NCBI GenBank assembly: GCA_905215965.1
Contig: CAJMSD010000004.1
Location: forward strand, 124,001 to 188,000
Direction: 5' to 3'
Origin: an uncultured bacterium
GTDB taxonomy: Bacteria; Bacillota; Clostridia; Oscillospirales; Ruminococcaceae
DNA length: 64,000 nucleotides
The notes under the pieces were generated by a model. The model did not search any database and was not told the DNA's origin. It saw only the letters and a program-made list of their open reading frames with translations. The position numbers were made by a program, and so were the translations under genes. This document shows, one piece after another, positions 51,751 to 60,357 of the stretch; positions within the stretch are counted from its first letter, which is position 1, and each line of letters starts with the position of its first letter.

Positions 51751-52999
51751 CAGAATCAACACCCTCGATCATAATATCGTCATACAAAGCGAGATAATCG
51801 CTGTCGTCTTCTTTGACGTCGGAAAGAACGTAATCGCTTCCTTCATAGATAACGTCGATCTTTCTGAACTCTATCTGTTCGCCCTCCTGTATGTAAACGC
51901 CCTTATAATTGGTTGTAACAACAGAGCTGATACCTGTTTCCTCGTCAACGATCTCCTCTTCGATAGATTTGAATCTTACCGCCTCTCGCGGAACCTTTAG
52001 TCCGCTGTACTCGCCTTTTATAAGCTCGACATTTTCACAGCGGTGCTGAACAAGCTCATAATTGAATTTATCGCAGGAAACAACAATAACTGTTTCCGCA
52101 GGATTGCCCTCGCTTCTCAGATCTATGATCGTCGCGTCGAAAGTATCTGCGGCAGTCTCAAATCTCAACATAACACTGTCGCCTATGGCATACTCTTTGT
52201 GCGAGTTGTCGATAATGCCTGCAAGTGACCAGCCATAGCTGTCTATAAGCTTTCCGACGGTATACGGGTCGTCAGATTTGGAATCCTGAATACTCTTAAT
52301 AGTTTCAGCCGTTATCGAGCCAATATTCTCCTTTGTAAGCAAATTCTCATAGCCGTCGCTGTAGCTGACGAAATAGGCAGAGCGGTCCGAAGAGATCACT
52401 TCAACAGGAGAAACGGTACTGAGCCGCAGCTGAGTAAGCCGGCTGTTTATGTCGTTGATCTTCTGATTAAAGTCCACGTCTTCATCGGTAACTATCTGAT
52501 AGGTACTGAGCTGAACCAACAGGTCGTCCTTTTTTGCGGCGATCGTTTTATAGTCGCCGGTATCGCGGCTGTATATCAGCGTTCTGTAGGTCTCCTCGAT
52601 ACTTTCGGAAAGGCTTGCCGGCTGAGCCGACTCAACAGTACCCGGATTCTGGATCTTATTCAGGATCGCAAGCTCAGAAGAAAGCTGTTCAATCTCCCTG
52701 TTGATGCTTATCTGCTCGTCGTTCGGATATACGTTGGCAATGACCGAACCGTTTCCGACCTTGCCGCCGTCTGGAACATTATAGCTCAGAACTCCGTTTC
52801 CGCTGTAGGTGATCACCTGTTCGTCGCGGATAAAAACGCCCTTGAACTCAGCAGATGAAGTAGCCGACGCCATAATTGCGCTGACCGTATCGCTCTCTCT
52901 GTTTCTGAAATTATAAATAACGCTTATAAATATCACAAGAAAAAGCACAAGAACGATATTTCGCAGCAGCTTGGAAACAAAATTATTTTCGGGACGCAT
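51740..52999 (-). CDS. HlyD-like membrane-anchored adaptor protein
   Basis: 419 residues: one N-terminal membrane helix (residues about 13-31), a lipoyl/barrel-sandwich half (GNGVLSYNVPDGGKVGNGSVIANVY), a helical hairpin with coiled-coil character (about 95-185), then the beta-barrel domains of membrane-fusion proteins (SLAGIIDNSHKEYAIGDSVMLRF). No ABC or RND partner is beside it. In this position, just before yggS-sepF, it may work in the envelope or division rather than in classical export; this is inference. It overlaps yggS. Confidence 0.82.
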   Translation of the reverse strand: MRPENNFVSKLLRNIVLVLFLVIFISVIYNFRNRESDTVSAIMASATSSAEFKGVFIRDEQVITYSGNGVLSYNVPDGGKVGNGSVIANVYPNDEQISINREIEQLSSELAILNKIQNPGTVESAQPASLSESIEETYRTLIYSRDTGDYKTIAAKKDDLLVQLSTYQIVTDEDVDFNQKINDINSRLTQLRLSTVSPVEVISSDRSAYFVSYSDGYENLLTKENIGSITAETIKSIQDSKSDDPYTVGKLIDSYGWSLAGIIDNSHKEYAIGDSVMLRFETAADTFDATIIDLRSEGNPAETVIVVSCDKFNYELVQHRCENVELIKGEYSGLKVPREAVRFKSIEEEIVDEETGISSVVTTNYKGVYIQEGEQIEFRKIDVIYEGSDYVLSDVKEDDSDYLALYDDIMIEGVDSDGK

Positions 53000-53012
53000 T
53001 TACATCACCGTC

Positions 53013-53252
53013 TTATTCGGTCTTTTCCGAAGCGTCGAGGATAGAAACCATTCTTGCCGGAATTACCGTAGAAATAGCGTGTTTATAAACAAGCTGCTGT
53101 TTTCCGTCGCAGTCAAGGATAACGCAGTAACTGTCGAAGCCCCTTACCATACCCTTGAACTGGAAGCCGTTTGTTAAAAAGATAGTAACAACGATCCTGT
53201 CTTTTCTGCACTGATTCAGAAATACGTCCTGCAAATTGATTGATTTGTTCAT
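53013..53252 (-). CDS. hfq: RNA chaperone Hfq
   Basis: 79 residues. SINLQDVFLNQCRKDR is followed by the Sm1 motif (TIFLTNGFQFKGMVRGFDSYCVIL) and the Sm2 motif LVYKHAISTVIP. The ring-shaped hexamer binds small RNAs and mRNAs. The ATG at 53252 is set by AGGAGA 8 nt upstream; two earlier ATGs are in poor context. It lies next to miaA as in many bacteria. Confidence 0.95.
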   Translation of the reverse strand: MNKSINLQDVFLNQCRKDRIVVTIFLTNGFQFKGMVRGFDSYCVILDCDGKQQLVYKHAISTVIPARMVSILDASEKTE

Positions 53253-53324
53253 ACACATTCTCCTGTTCATAATAATATCTTTATATAATCTGCAAGTGCA
53301 TATAAATACACACAATTTATTATA

Positions 53325-54281
53325 TCATACATTTCTATATTTTTCTATACATTTTTCAGATTTCTCTAAAATTTCAGTTTTTTTATCAAATTCGCCCAAA
53401 AAAATCCACTTAATACGTTCATTTTTTCTAAACCACGTCAATTGACGCTTGGCATAACGGCGGGTTTCCTGTTTAATTTTCTCGATACAGTCTTGCAATG
53501 GCATCATATTTTCAAAATACGGCATAAGCTCTTTTATCCCGATAGCGTTCGCGGCAGTTTTCATACCGGCATATTCCTGCCGCAAAGTCCGCGCTTCCTC
53601 TATCAGTCCGCGGCTTACCATATTGTCAACGCGGAGGTTTATTCTTTCGTAGAGAAATTGCCTGTCGGTATAGTCGAGACCGATTATCAGCGAATCGTAA
53701 GGACTTTCTTCAAGGCGGCTCTCCGCTTTAAGCTCGGAAAAGGTTCTTCCCGTAACATGATAGACCTCTAAGGCTCTTATTACGCGCACAAGATTATTGG
53801 GGTGAATATTTCGTGCAGCCTCTGCGTCTATCTCCGCAAGACGTGCGTGAAGAGCCTCATTGCCGTTTTCCGCGGCAAATCCGTAAAGCTCCGCTCGATA
53901 AGCTTCATCGCTTCCGCCCTCCGAAAACCTGACGTTATTCAAGAGCGAATCGATATAAAGTCCCGTACCTCCCACAATTATCGGGAGCTTTCCTCTGCCG
54001 AGAATCTCGCGTATTTTTTCGTTGGCAAGCTTAACGTAATCGGCGGCGCTGAAAGACGTTTCCCTGTCCAGAATATCTATAAGATGATGAGGTATCCCCT
54101 GCATTTCGTCCTTTGACGGCTTGGCGGAGGCTATATCCATACCCTTGTATATCTGTATCGAATCAGCGGAAATTATCTCTCCGTCATAACGCTTGGCAAG
54201 CTCTACTCCGAGAGAAGTTTTTCCCGAGGCGGTAGGACCTGCAACAGCCAGCACAAACGGTTTTTCAATTTTATCAGTCAT
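53325..54281 (-). CDS. miaA: tRNA dimethylallyltransferase
   Basis: 318 residues from the ATG at 54281, with TTGGAGG 7 nt upstream. The P-loop is AGPTASGKTSLGVELAK, followed by ISADSIQIYKGMDIASAKPS, GGTGLYIDSLL and the C-terminal TRRYAKRQLTWFR. It adds the dimethylallyl group to A37 of tRNAs reading UNN codons; MiaB at 60358 then methylthiolates the same base, so both steps are encoded in this window. Confidence 0.96.
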   Translation of the reverse strand: MTDKIEKPFVLAVAGPTASGKTSLGVELAKRYDGEIISADSIQIYKGMDIASAKPSKDEMQGIPHHLIDILDRETSFSAADYVKLANEKIREILGRGKLPIIVGGTGLYIDSLLNNVRFSEGGSDEAYRAELYGFAAENGNEALHARLAEIDAEAARNIHPNNLVRVIRALEVYHVTGRTFSELKAESRLEESPYDSLIIGLDYTDRQFLYERINLRVDNMVSRGLIEEARTLRQEYAGMKTAANAIGIKELMPYFENMMPLQDCIEKIKQETRRYAKRQLTWFRKNERIKWIFLGEFDKKTEILEKSEKCIEKYRNV

Positions 54282-54357
54282 ACCGAACCTCCAAGTGTTA
54301 TAAAAACTAATTTTCACCGGATCAACGCTCTTTTCCGCAATTATAAAAACAAGACTT

Positions 54358-54651
54358 TCAGATTTTTTTTCCTGAACAGCTCTCATACTCCTCGGCGTCG
54401 TCTTCCGAATACTCCTCAACAATATCTGTGCCGTTATCAAAGAAACGATTATAGACAGACGTTATCGTCTTTGCAGCAACCGAAGCCGCAAGGACTCCGG
54501 GAACAAACAAAATTGAAAAAAACATAACTGCACGTATATACCTGTTTTTGCTTTTAATAATATGAGGTTTTTTAATGAACAAAAACATTAGCAGAACAAA
54601 AGCCGCCGCAAAACAGACAGCAGTTATAATTATTTTAGTCATCAAATGCAT
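54358..54651 (-). CDS. small membrane protein of unknown function
   Basis: 97 residues with two hydrophobic helices (about residues 4-27 and 40-62) and an acidic C-terminal tail (EEYSEDDAEEYE) ending in CSGKKI. GGAG is 10 nt before the ATG. It lies between mutL and miaA in the same orientation. No family recognised. Confidence 0.65.
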   Translation of the reverse strand: MHLMTKIIITAVCFAAAFVLLMFLFIKKPHIIKSKNRYIRAVMFFSILFVPGVLAASVAAKTITSVYNRFFDNGTDIVEEYSEDDAEEYESCSGKKI

Positions 54652-54746
54652 TTTAAATTTACTCCATTCGCTAATCTAAAAATACTTTGCATAAAATTCT
54701 CCGCCATACAGGCTGATGTGCGTCCGAATCAGCGAGCCGCCCGAAC

Positions 54747-56702
54747 CTACGTCCTTTTAAATTGATGTTCTATATTGCCCTTTGTCATTGTAAACATAAC
54801 AGGTCTGCCGTGAGGACAATGACGTATCTTTTCATTGTAATATACCTGTTCGGCAAGAGCCTGAAGCTCGCTTATATCATTTCTGTCATTGGCTTTGATC
54901 GCCGATTTGCAGGCGATCGAGTGAAGCATATCGTCGAAAATATGCGTCTGCGGATCTTTTTTGCCGAGGTACAGATTTTCCGCGATCTCCGGAATTATTT
55001 CATCAAGATCAAGCTCCATAAGGAAAGTCGGCACAGCCGTCGCCGTAACGCACGGCTTGTCGGAAAAGTCAAACCGGAATCCCATATCCGCAAGAAGCTC
55101 GGTGTTATTCATAAGCGCGTCAAAATGATCCAGCGAAAGCAGCACCTTGACTCCAGTCATGAGCATCTGGCTGAACTGACGGCAGCTGCGGCTTTTCAGA
55201 CGTTCGAAAATAATGCGTTCATGGGCGGCGTGCTTATCGATCATAACAACATTATTATCAGCTTCGGCAATAATATAATTTTTAAACGCTTCGCCGATAA
55301 CATGGATCTCCGGAAGCTCGCTCTCCGGCTTCACGGCAGGCTCGTTTTCGGCGGCAGACGGCTTCTTTTCAAACGACTCTGAGTTTATATATCGGAAGCC
55401 TTCAACGGTCTCAGACTCTTTTTTCTCGCAAAGCTCGGATATATCCGATTTTTCGGGATTATCTTCGATCTCAGGTTTATTCTCCGCAGCCTTTATTTCC
55501 GTTTTTTCATCGGCAGACGCAATTTCCAAAGCTTTATCCGCATAAGAGCAGACATAGCGCGATTCCGCCGCATCAGCCGCTTTTAAAGCCGATTCCTTTT
55601 CCTTTATATCCTCGATCGGAGTAAACATAATTTCCTGCTGCGGAAACTCTTCTTCCGTTTCCTCACGCTTTGTCCAGTCCACATTTGGCTTAAGCTCAAA
55701 TTCATAGATGAGACCGTCGTTCATAAGCGCGTTTTTCACAGCAAAATAAACAGCGTCGGAAACGGTTTTCTCGTCGGTAAAGCGCACCTCTGCCTTTGCC
55801 GGGTGAATATTAACGTCCATAGCCGCAGGAGCAAGCTCTATCATAAGCACGCACGCAGGGAATTTCCCCGTCATTATCATATTGACGAACGCGCTTTCAA
55901 GGGCAGTCGAACAGAGCCTTGATTTAACATATCGTCCGTTGATGAAAAAGTTCTGAAACGTTCGGTTATTCTTCGCGTACAGAGGCTTTATAACATAACC
56001 GCTCACTCTGATACCGTTGTACTCATAATCCGCGGCTATAAGATCACGGGCAAAATCGCGTCCGTAGACCGCATAGACAGCGGAAAACAGCTCTCCGTCG
56101 CCGCTCGAGTTGAACTCCATGCGGTTGTCGCGTATAAGGCGGAAAGAAATATCTGGGTGAGAAAGAGTTATCTTCTGGAGTATCTGGCTTACCGCGTTTG
56201 CCTCGGTCACGTCTTTTTTCATAAACTTCTGACGTGCGGGGACATTATAGAAAAGCTCGCGGACAATTATCGTTGTGCCGTCGGGACATCCGCCCTTTTC
56301 GTGAGATATCTCGCTGCTTCCCTCAATATGGTAGACCGTGCCGTAGGTCTCGTCGCTCTGCTTTGTCATTACCTCGACCCTCGCTACGGCAGCCACGGAA
56401 GCAAGAGCTTCTCCCCTGAATCCGAGAGTGTTTATCTTATCAAGGTCGCCCTTACATGTTATTTTGCTGGTAGCATGGCGCAGAAATGCCGTAGGAACGT
56501 CGTCAAAGGACATTCCGCAGCCGTCGTCGGTAACACGCATATATGTGGTGCCGCCGTTTTTTATTTCAACGGTAATATGCTTTGCTCCCGAATCGATAGA
56601 ATTCTCAACAAGCTCTTTTATTACCGACGAAGGACGCTCGATCACCTCGCCAGCCGCAATAAGCTCCGCTACTTCCTTGCTCAATACGTTGATTGACGGC
56701 AT
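54747..56702 (-). CDS. mutL: DNA mismatch repair protein MutL
   Basis: 651 residues. The GHKL ATPase motifs are VIKELVENSIDSGA, VTDDGCGM, RHATSKI and LGFRGEALASV. After a low-complexity acidic linker (about 375-480) the C-terminal domain carries DKHAAHERIIFERL, the metal-binding motif of MutL endonucleases, so this is the nicking type expected where no MutH exists, and CPHGRPVMF near the end is its zinc-site partner. The ATG at 56702 has AAGGAG 9 nt upstream; the earlier ATG is too close to it. Confidence 0.95.
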   Translation of the reverse strand: MPSINVLSKEVAELIAAGEVIERPSSVIKELVENSIDSGAKHITVEIKNGGTTYMRVTDDGCGMSFDDVPTAFLRHATSKITCKGDLDKINTLGFRGEALASVAAVARVEVMTKQSDETYGTVYHIEGSSEISHEKGGCPDGTTIIVRELFYNVPARQKFMKKDVTEANAVSQILQKITLSHPDISFRLIRDNRMEFNSSGDGELFSAVYAVYGRDFARDLIAADYEYNGIRVSGYVIKPLYAKNNRTFQNFFINGRYVKSRLCSTALESAFVNMIMTGKFPACVLMIELAPAAMDVNIHPAKAEVRFTDEKTVSDAVYFAVKNALMNDGLIYEFELKPNVDWTKREETEEEFPQQEIMFTPIEDIKEKESALKAADAAESRYVCSYADKALEIASADEKTEIKAAENKPEIEDNPEKSDISELCEKKESETVEGFRYINSESFEKKPSAAENEPAVKPESELPEIHVIGEAFKNYIIAEADNNVVMIDKHAAHERIIFERLKSRSCRQFSQMLMTGVKVLLSLDHFDALMNNTELLADMGFRFDFSDKPCVTATAVPTFLMELDLDEIIPEIAENLYLGKKDPQTHIFDDMLHSIACKSAIKANDRNDISELQALAEQVYYNEKIRHCPHGRPVMFTMTKGNIEHQFKRT

Positions 56703-56742
56703 TAACATTTACTCCTTTCAAAACGGTATAGACCGCAGCTGA

Positions 56743-57168
56743 TCACGCAAACTGTCTCAGTGCTTCCATAAATCCCTCAAGATTCTGCTTTTGTTCATCA
56801 AGATCGGTACAGCGCACCTTATCCGCAGCCGAAATGACATAATCGTACTTTTTTCCGTTATATGTCAGCTTTATCCTTATTTTATAAATATTTACAAGCG
56901 GCATTTTGCTTATCTTCATACTTGTGACATTCTCAAGAGGGAGCACGATCAGATCAGGCTCAGACGAGCCGGTCATAATATCCATCATATTAAAATCGGC
57001 TATCAGTATACTTCCGCCGACTGTCAGCGCCGCATATCCCGAATGGATATCGGAAGCCGAACTGAGAAACTTGCCTTTGTTCTGCACGGATACGTACAGC
57101 GGATAATTATACGGCTCTCCTGCCCTATCAAGGCATTTATACATCTGCTGCTTTGAAAATTTCTGCAT
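56743..57168 (-). CDS. unknown conserved-looking protein between mutS and mutL
   Basis: 141 residues from the ATG at 57168, whose GGAGGG site lies just after the mutS stop. The predicted structure is mostly beta: strand-rich segments AALTVGGSILIADF and LIVLPLENVTSMKIS followed by NIYKIRIKLTYNGKKYDYVIS and a C-terminal helix. This pattern suggests a PH-like small domain, but no family is recognised. Coupling between mutS and mutL suggests cotranscription, not necessarily a role in repair. Confidence 0.65.
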   Translation of the reverse strand: MQKFSKQQMYKCLDRAGEPYNYPLYVSVQNKGKFLSSASDIHSGYAALTVGGSILIADFNMMDIMTGSSEPDLIVLPLENVTSMKISKMPLVNIYKIRIKLTYNGKKYDYVISAADKVRCTDLDEQKQNLEGFMEALRQFA

Positions 57169-57181
57169 AGTTCCCTCCAAA

Positions 57182-59806
57182 TCATATACCGTGTATCATT
57201 TTGCTCATATCCCTGAGAAGCTCGCGGCATTCGGGATCCGTCAGCTCGTCGATGTTGGTCTTTTCGAGCATTTCAAGGGCGGCTTCACGGCTTACCGAGC
57301 CGAAGCTTATCTGCTCGTTTTCCTCGGTGTCGGTTATTTTTTTATCGGAAGCATGAGCCTTTTCCATTTCCGCAAGAAGCTCTCTTGCACGTCCTATGAC
57401 CTTTGGAGGAAGTCCTGCAAGCTTTGCAACGTCGATGCCGTAGCTTTCGTCAACGCCTCCGCGCACTATTTTTCTCAGGAATCGAATAGTTCCGCCGTGC
57501 TTATTGACGGCGATACTGTAATTTTTTACACCCTCTATCTCGTTTTCAAGTCCGATAAGCTCGTGATAATGAGTGGCGAAAAGGGTTTTGCAGCCAAGCT
57601 TTTTCGATGAACATATATGCTCGGCAACAGCGCGCGCTATACTTACTCCGTCAAAGGTAGACGTACCTCTTCCGACCTCGTCAAGGATAACAAGGCTGTC
57701 GGGAGTGGCGTTTTTAAGGATATCCGAAACCTCGCTCATTTCGACCATAAAGGTACTTTGTCCTGCGGTAAGATCGTCGGAAGCTCCGACTCTTGTAAAG
57801 ATCTTGTCCACAACGGATATCTTAGCCGAATCGGCAGGAACGAACGAGCCTATCTGCGCCATAAGGACAATAAGCGCAGCCTGACGCATATACGTTGATT
57901 TACCCGACATATTCGGTCCGGTGATGATCGACATTCTGCTTGAACGCGTATCTATGTACAGATCGTTGGGCACAAACATTTCATCTTGCAGCATAAGCTC
58001 AACGACAGGGTGACGTCCCGCCTTTATATCTATAGAGCCGTCAAGAGAAATATCGGGCTTTGTGTACAGATTTTTCAGTGCGACCGAGGCAAAGGAAGCA
58101 AGCACGTCTATTGCCGCAACGGCAGACGCGGTTTTCTGGACGCTTTCAAGCTTTGTCGCAAGGTAATCTCTCACCTCGGAGAAAATATCGGCTTCAAGAG
58201 AAAGAGCCTTGTCTTTTGCGCCGAGTATCGTATTTTCGGCATTTTTCAGCTCCTCTGTAATAAAGCGCTCCGCATTGGCAAGAGTCTGCTTGCGGATATA
58301 TCCCTCGGGAATAAGATCGTAGTACGACCGTGTGATCTCGATATAATATCCGAAAACGCGGTTATATCCTATTTTAAGGTTTTTTATTCCCGTAGCCTCG
58401 CGCTCGCGCTTTTCAATGCCGTCTATGATCTCCCTGCCGTTGTTCATGATATGGCGAAGCGAATCGAGCTGCTCGTTAAAGCCCTCTTTTATAACTCCTC
58501 CGTCCTTGACGCTTACGGGAGGTTCGTCCGTTACGGCATTTTCCACAAGTCCGACAATATCGCTAAGCTCCGAGATCTCACTGTTATATTTTGCGATAAG
58601 CTTTGACTCGCTCAGCTTATCAAGCTCCTTTTTTATCAGAGGAAGCTGAAGAGCCGTAGCCGAAAGCGATTTCAGATCCCTCGGATTAGCCGTTTTGTAC
58701 ATGACCTTTGTCATCAGACGTTCAAGATCGTATACCCTATCGAGCAGATCGGTAAGGTCGGAAAGAACGACGCTTTTTCTGTAGAGAACATCGACTGCGT
58801 CAAGGCGTTCGATAATACGGGCAGGACTTTTCAACGGCTGCTCTATCCAGTTTTTCAGCAGACGGCGTCCCATAGAGGTTTTCGTATCGTCAAGCACCCA
58901 GAGAAGCGATCCCTTTTTCTCCTTGCTGCGCATTGTCTCGGTAAGCTCAAGATTGCGTCTGGCGTTCAGATCGAGTCCCATAAAGGAATCACCGCTGAGA
59001 AGCTCTATCGAGGTAAAACGCGAAACCGAGGTTTTCTGCGTGTCGTTTATATAGTCAAAAAGGCCGCAGACGGCAGAACAGTCCGCGCCGTCCTCACTTA
59101 TACCAAGCTCTCTTACAGAGCCGACATTAAACACCTTTTCGACGTTTTTCCTGTTTTCAGACGGAGAAAAACATATTTTATCGCGGAGAGTTACCGCGCA
59201 GCCAAGCTTCAGCTTTATGAAATCCGCCGCATTTTTAAGAGAAAGGAAGCTTTCGGGAAAAATTATTTCGGCAGGCATACAGCGTGAAAGCTCATTGATA
59301 ACGCCCGATTCAAGCTCTTTTCCCTCAAACACGGCAAGAGCTGCGTCTCCGGTGGAAATATCCGCCGAAGCAACGGCGCACGATACGTTTTCCTCATCGT
59401 AAAAAACGCTGCAAATATAGTTGTTCTTGCCGTCGTCAAGCATATTGCTGTCGGTAAGCGTTCCGGGAGTTATCACACGGATAACATCGCGCACGACTAT
59501 CCCCTTTGATTCGGCAGGATCGGTAAGCTGCTCGCATATCGCGACCCTGTAGCCCATATCTATCAGGCGTTTCGTATACATATCAACCGCATGATACGGC
59601 ACTCCGCACATCGGAGCGCGTTCGTCAAGACCGCAGTCTCTTCCGGTAAGCGTCAGTTCAAGAGCCTTTGACACAACAATAGCGTCATCGAAGAACATTT
59701 CATAAAAATCCCCAAGACGGAAAAAAAGAATGCAGTCCTCATACTTATCCTTGACTTCGAAATACTGTTTCATCATTGGAGAGATCCTGCTTCTGTCAAT
59801 ATCCAT
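57182..59806 (-). CDS. mutS: DNA mismatch repair protein MutS
   Basis: 874 residues, full length. The N-terminal mismatch-binding motif appears as FFRLGDFYEMF, the Walker A is TGPNMSGKSTYMRQ, the Walker B DEVGRGTSTFDG and the signature region TFMVEMSEVSDIL. It recognises mismatches and recruits MutL. GAGGAGG precedes the ATG. It is followed by a small unknown gene and mutL. Confidence 0.97.
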   Translation of the reverse strand: MDIDRSRISPMMKQYFEVKDKYEDCILFFRLGDFYEMFFDDAIVVSKALELTLTGRDCGLDERAPMCGVPYHAVDMYTKRLIDMGYRVAICEQLTDPAESKGIVVRDVIRVITPGTLTDSNMLDDGKNNYICSVFYDEENVSCAVASADISTGDAALAVFEGKELESGVINELSRCMPAEIIFPESFLSLKNAADFIKLKLGCAVTLRDKICFSPSENRKNVEKVFNVGSVRELGISEDGADCSAVCGLFDYINDTQKTSVSRFTSIELLSGDSFMGLDLNARRNLELTETMRSKEKKGSLLWVLDDTKTSMGRRLLKNWIEQPLKSPARIIERLDAVDVLYRKSVVLSDLTDLLDRVYDLERLMTKVMYKTANPRDLKSLSATALQLPLIKKELDKLSESKLIAKYNSEISELSDIVGLVENAVTDEPPVSVKDGGVIKEGFNEQLDSLRHIMNNGREIIDGIEKREREATGIKNLKIGYNRVFGYYIEITRSYYDLIPEGYIRKQTLANAERFITEELKNAENTILGAKDKALSLEADIFSEVRDYLATKLESVQKTASAVAAIDVLASFASVALKNLYTKPDISLDGSIDIKAGRHPVVELMLQDEMFVPNDLYIDTRSSRMSIITGPNMSGKSTYMRQAALIVLMAQIGSFVPADSAKISVVDKIFTRVGASDDLTAGQSTFMVEMSEVSDILKNATPDSLVILDEVGRGTSTFDGVSIARAVAEHICSSKKLGCKTLFATHYHELIGLENEIEGVKNYSIAVNKHGGTIRFLRKIVRGGVDESYGIDVAKLAGLPPKVIGRARELLAEMEKAHASDKKITDTEENEQISFGSVSREAALEMLEKTNIDELTDPECRELLRDMSKMIHGI

Positions 59807-59830
59807 GTTTATAAGCCTCCTCTCAGATTC

Positions 59831-59868
59831 AAGGCAATGCCGCGCAGAAATTTTGCGGTATTGCCTTA
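59831..59868. repeat. palindromic repeat F1, copy c
   Basis: AAGGCAATGCCGC pairs with GCGGTATTGCCTT around an 11-nt loop, a stem of 13 bp with one mismatch. It lies in the 80-bp gap between ylbF and mutS, directly abutting an F2 fragment. There is no U-tract. Confidence 0.75.
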
Positions 59869-59893
59869 GAACCTGTCTTCAAAAGATCAGTGA
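59867..59893. repeat. F2 repeat end fragment (D)
   Basis: AGAACCTGTCTTCAAAAGAT followed by CAGTG matches the outer arm of F2 copy A (AGAACCTGTCTGCACAAGAT, CAGTG) with three differences. On the minus strand the ylbF stop codon (59889-59887) is inside this segment. Confidence 0.6.
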
Positions 59894-60291
59894 CAGCCGC
59901 CGCATGTCGAACAGCTTCCGGAGCAGCCGTGCTGAACCTGACAGGTATCCGGATCTTCTCCGTTAGCGCACATTGTGATGATCTGGTTCACATCGTTTAT
60001 AAGCTGCTCAAGCTGAGCCTGTGCTCCGCTGAAAATAGCCATATTCGGGTTGCTCATGATCTTGCCGTAGATATTCTTTATTTCAGTATCGAGGCTTTTT
60101 ATGAGGTCGGTGTCCTTATTCTCGCTGCTCATAGCCATGTTAAGCTCTGAGCGCTTTTTGTCAAAGCTGTCAATAAGCTCCTGAAGCTCTTTATCCTCGT
60201 CGTTCTTCTTCTTGGCGAGCATATATGCGGTATATCTGTCGTCCTGCTGAATAGCCTTTCCAAGCTCTCTTGTCATCTGAATTACATCCAT
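59887..60291 (-). CDS. YlbF/YmcA-family protein with Cys-rich tail
   Basis: 134 residues: a helical YlbF/YmcA domain (IQMTRELGKAIQQDDRYTAYMLAKKK) with a long second helix, then a C-terminal tail with seven cysteines within about 28 residues (MCANGEDPDTCQVQHGCSG, then SCSTCGGCH). In Bacillus YmcA, YlbF and YaaT form a complex with Fe-S clusters that promotes RNase Y processing; the cysteine tail fits cluster binding but that is inference. Position between miaB and mutS is the same as for ymcA in Bacillus. Confidence 0.88.
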   Translation of the reverse strand: MDVIQMTRELGKAIQQDDRYTAYMLAKKKNDEDKELQELIDSFDKKRSELNMAMSSENKDTDLIKSLDTEIKNIYGKIMSNPNMAIFSGAQAQLEQLINDVNQIITMCANGEDPDTCQVQHGCSGSCSTCGGCH

Positions 60292-60357
60292 GTTAACATT
60301 CTCCTTTTAATAAATAAATTTATTTTTATACAAGCTTCCCCATTACCAAGTAATGGA

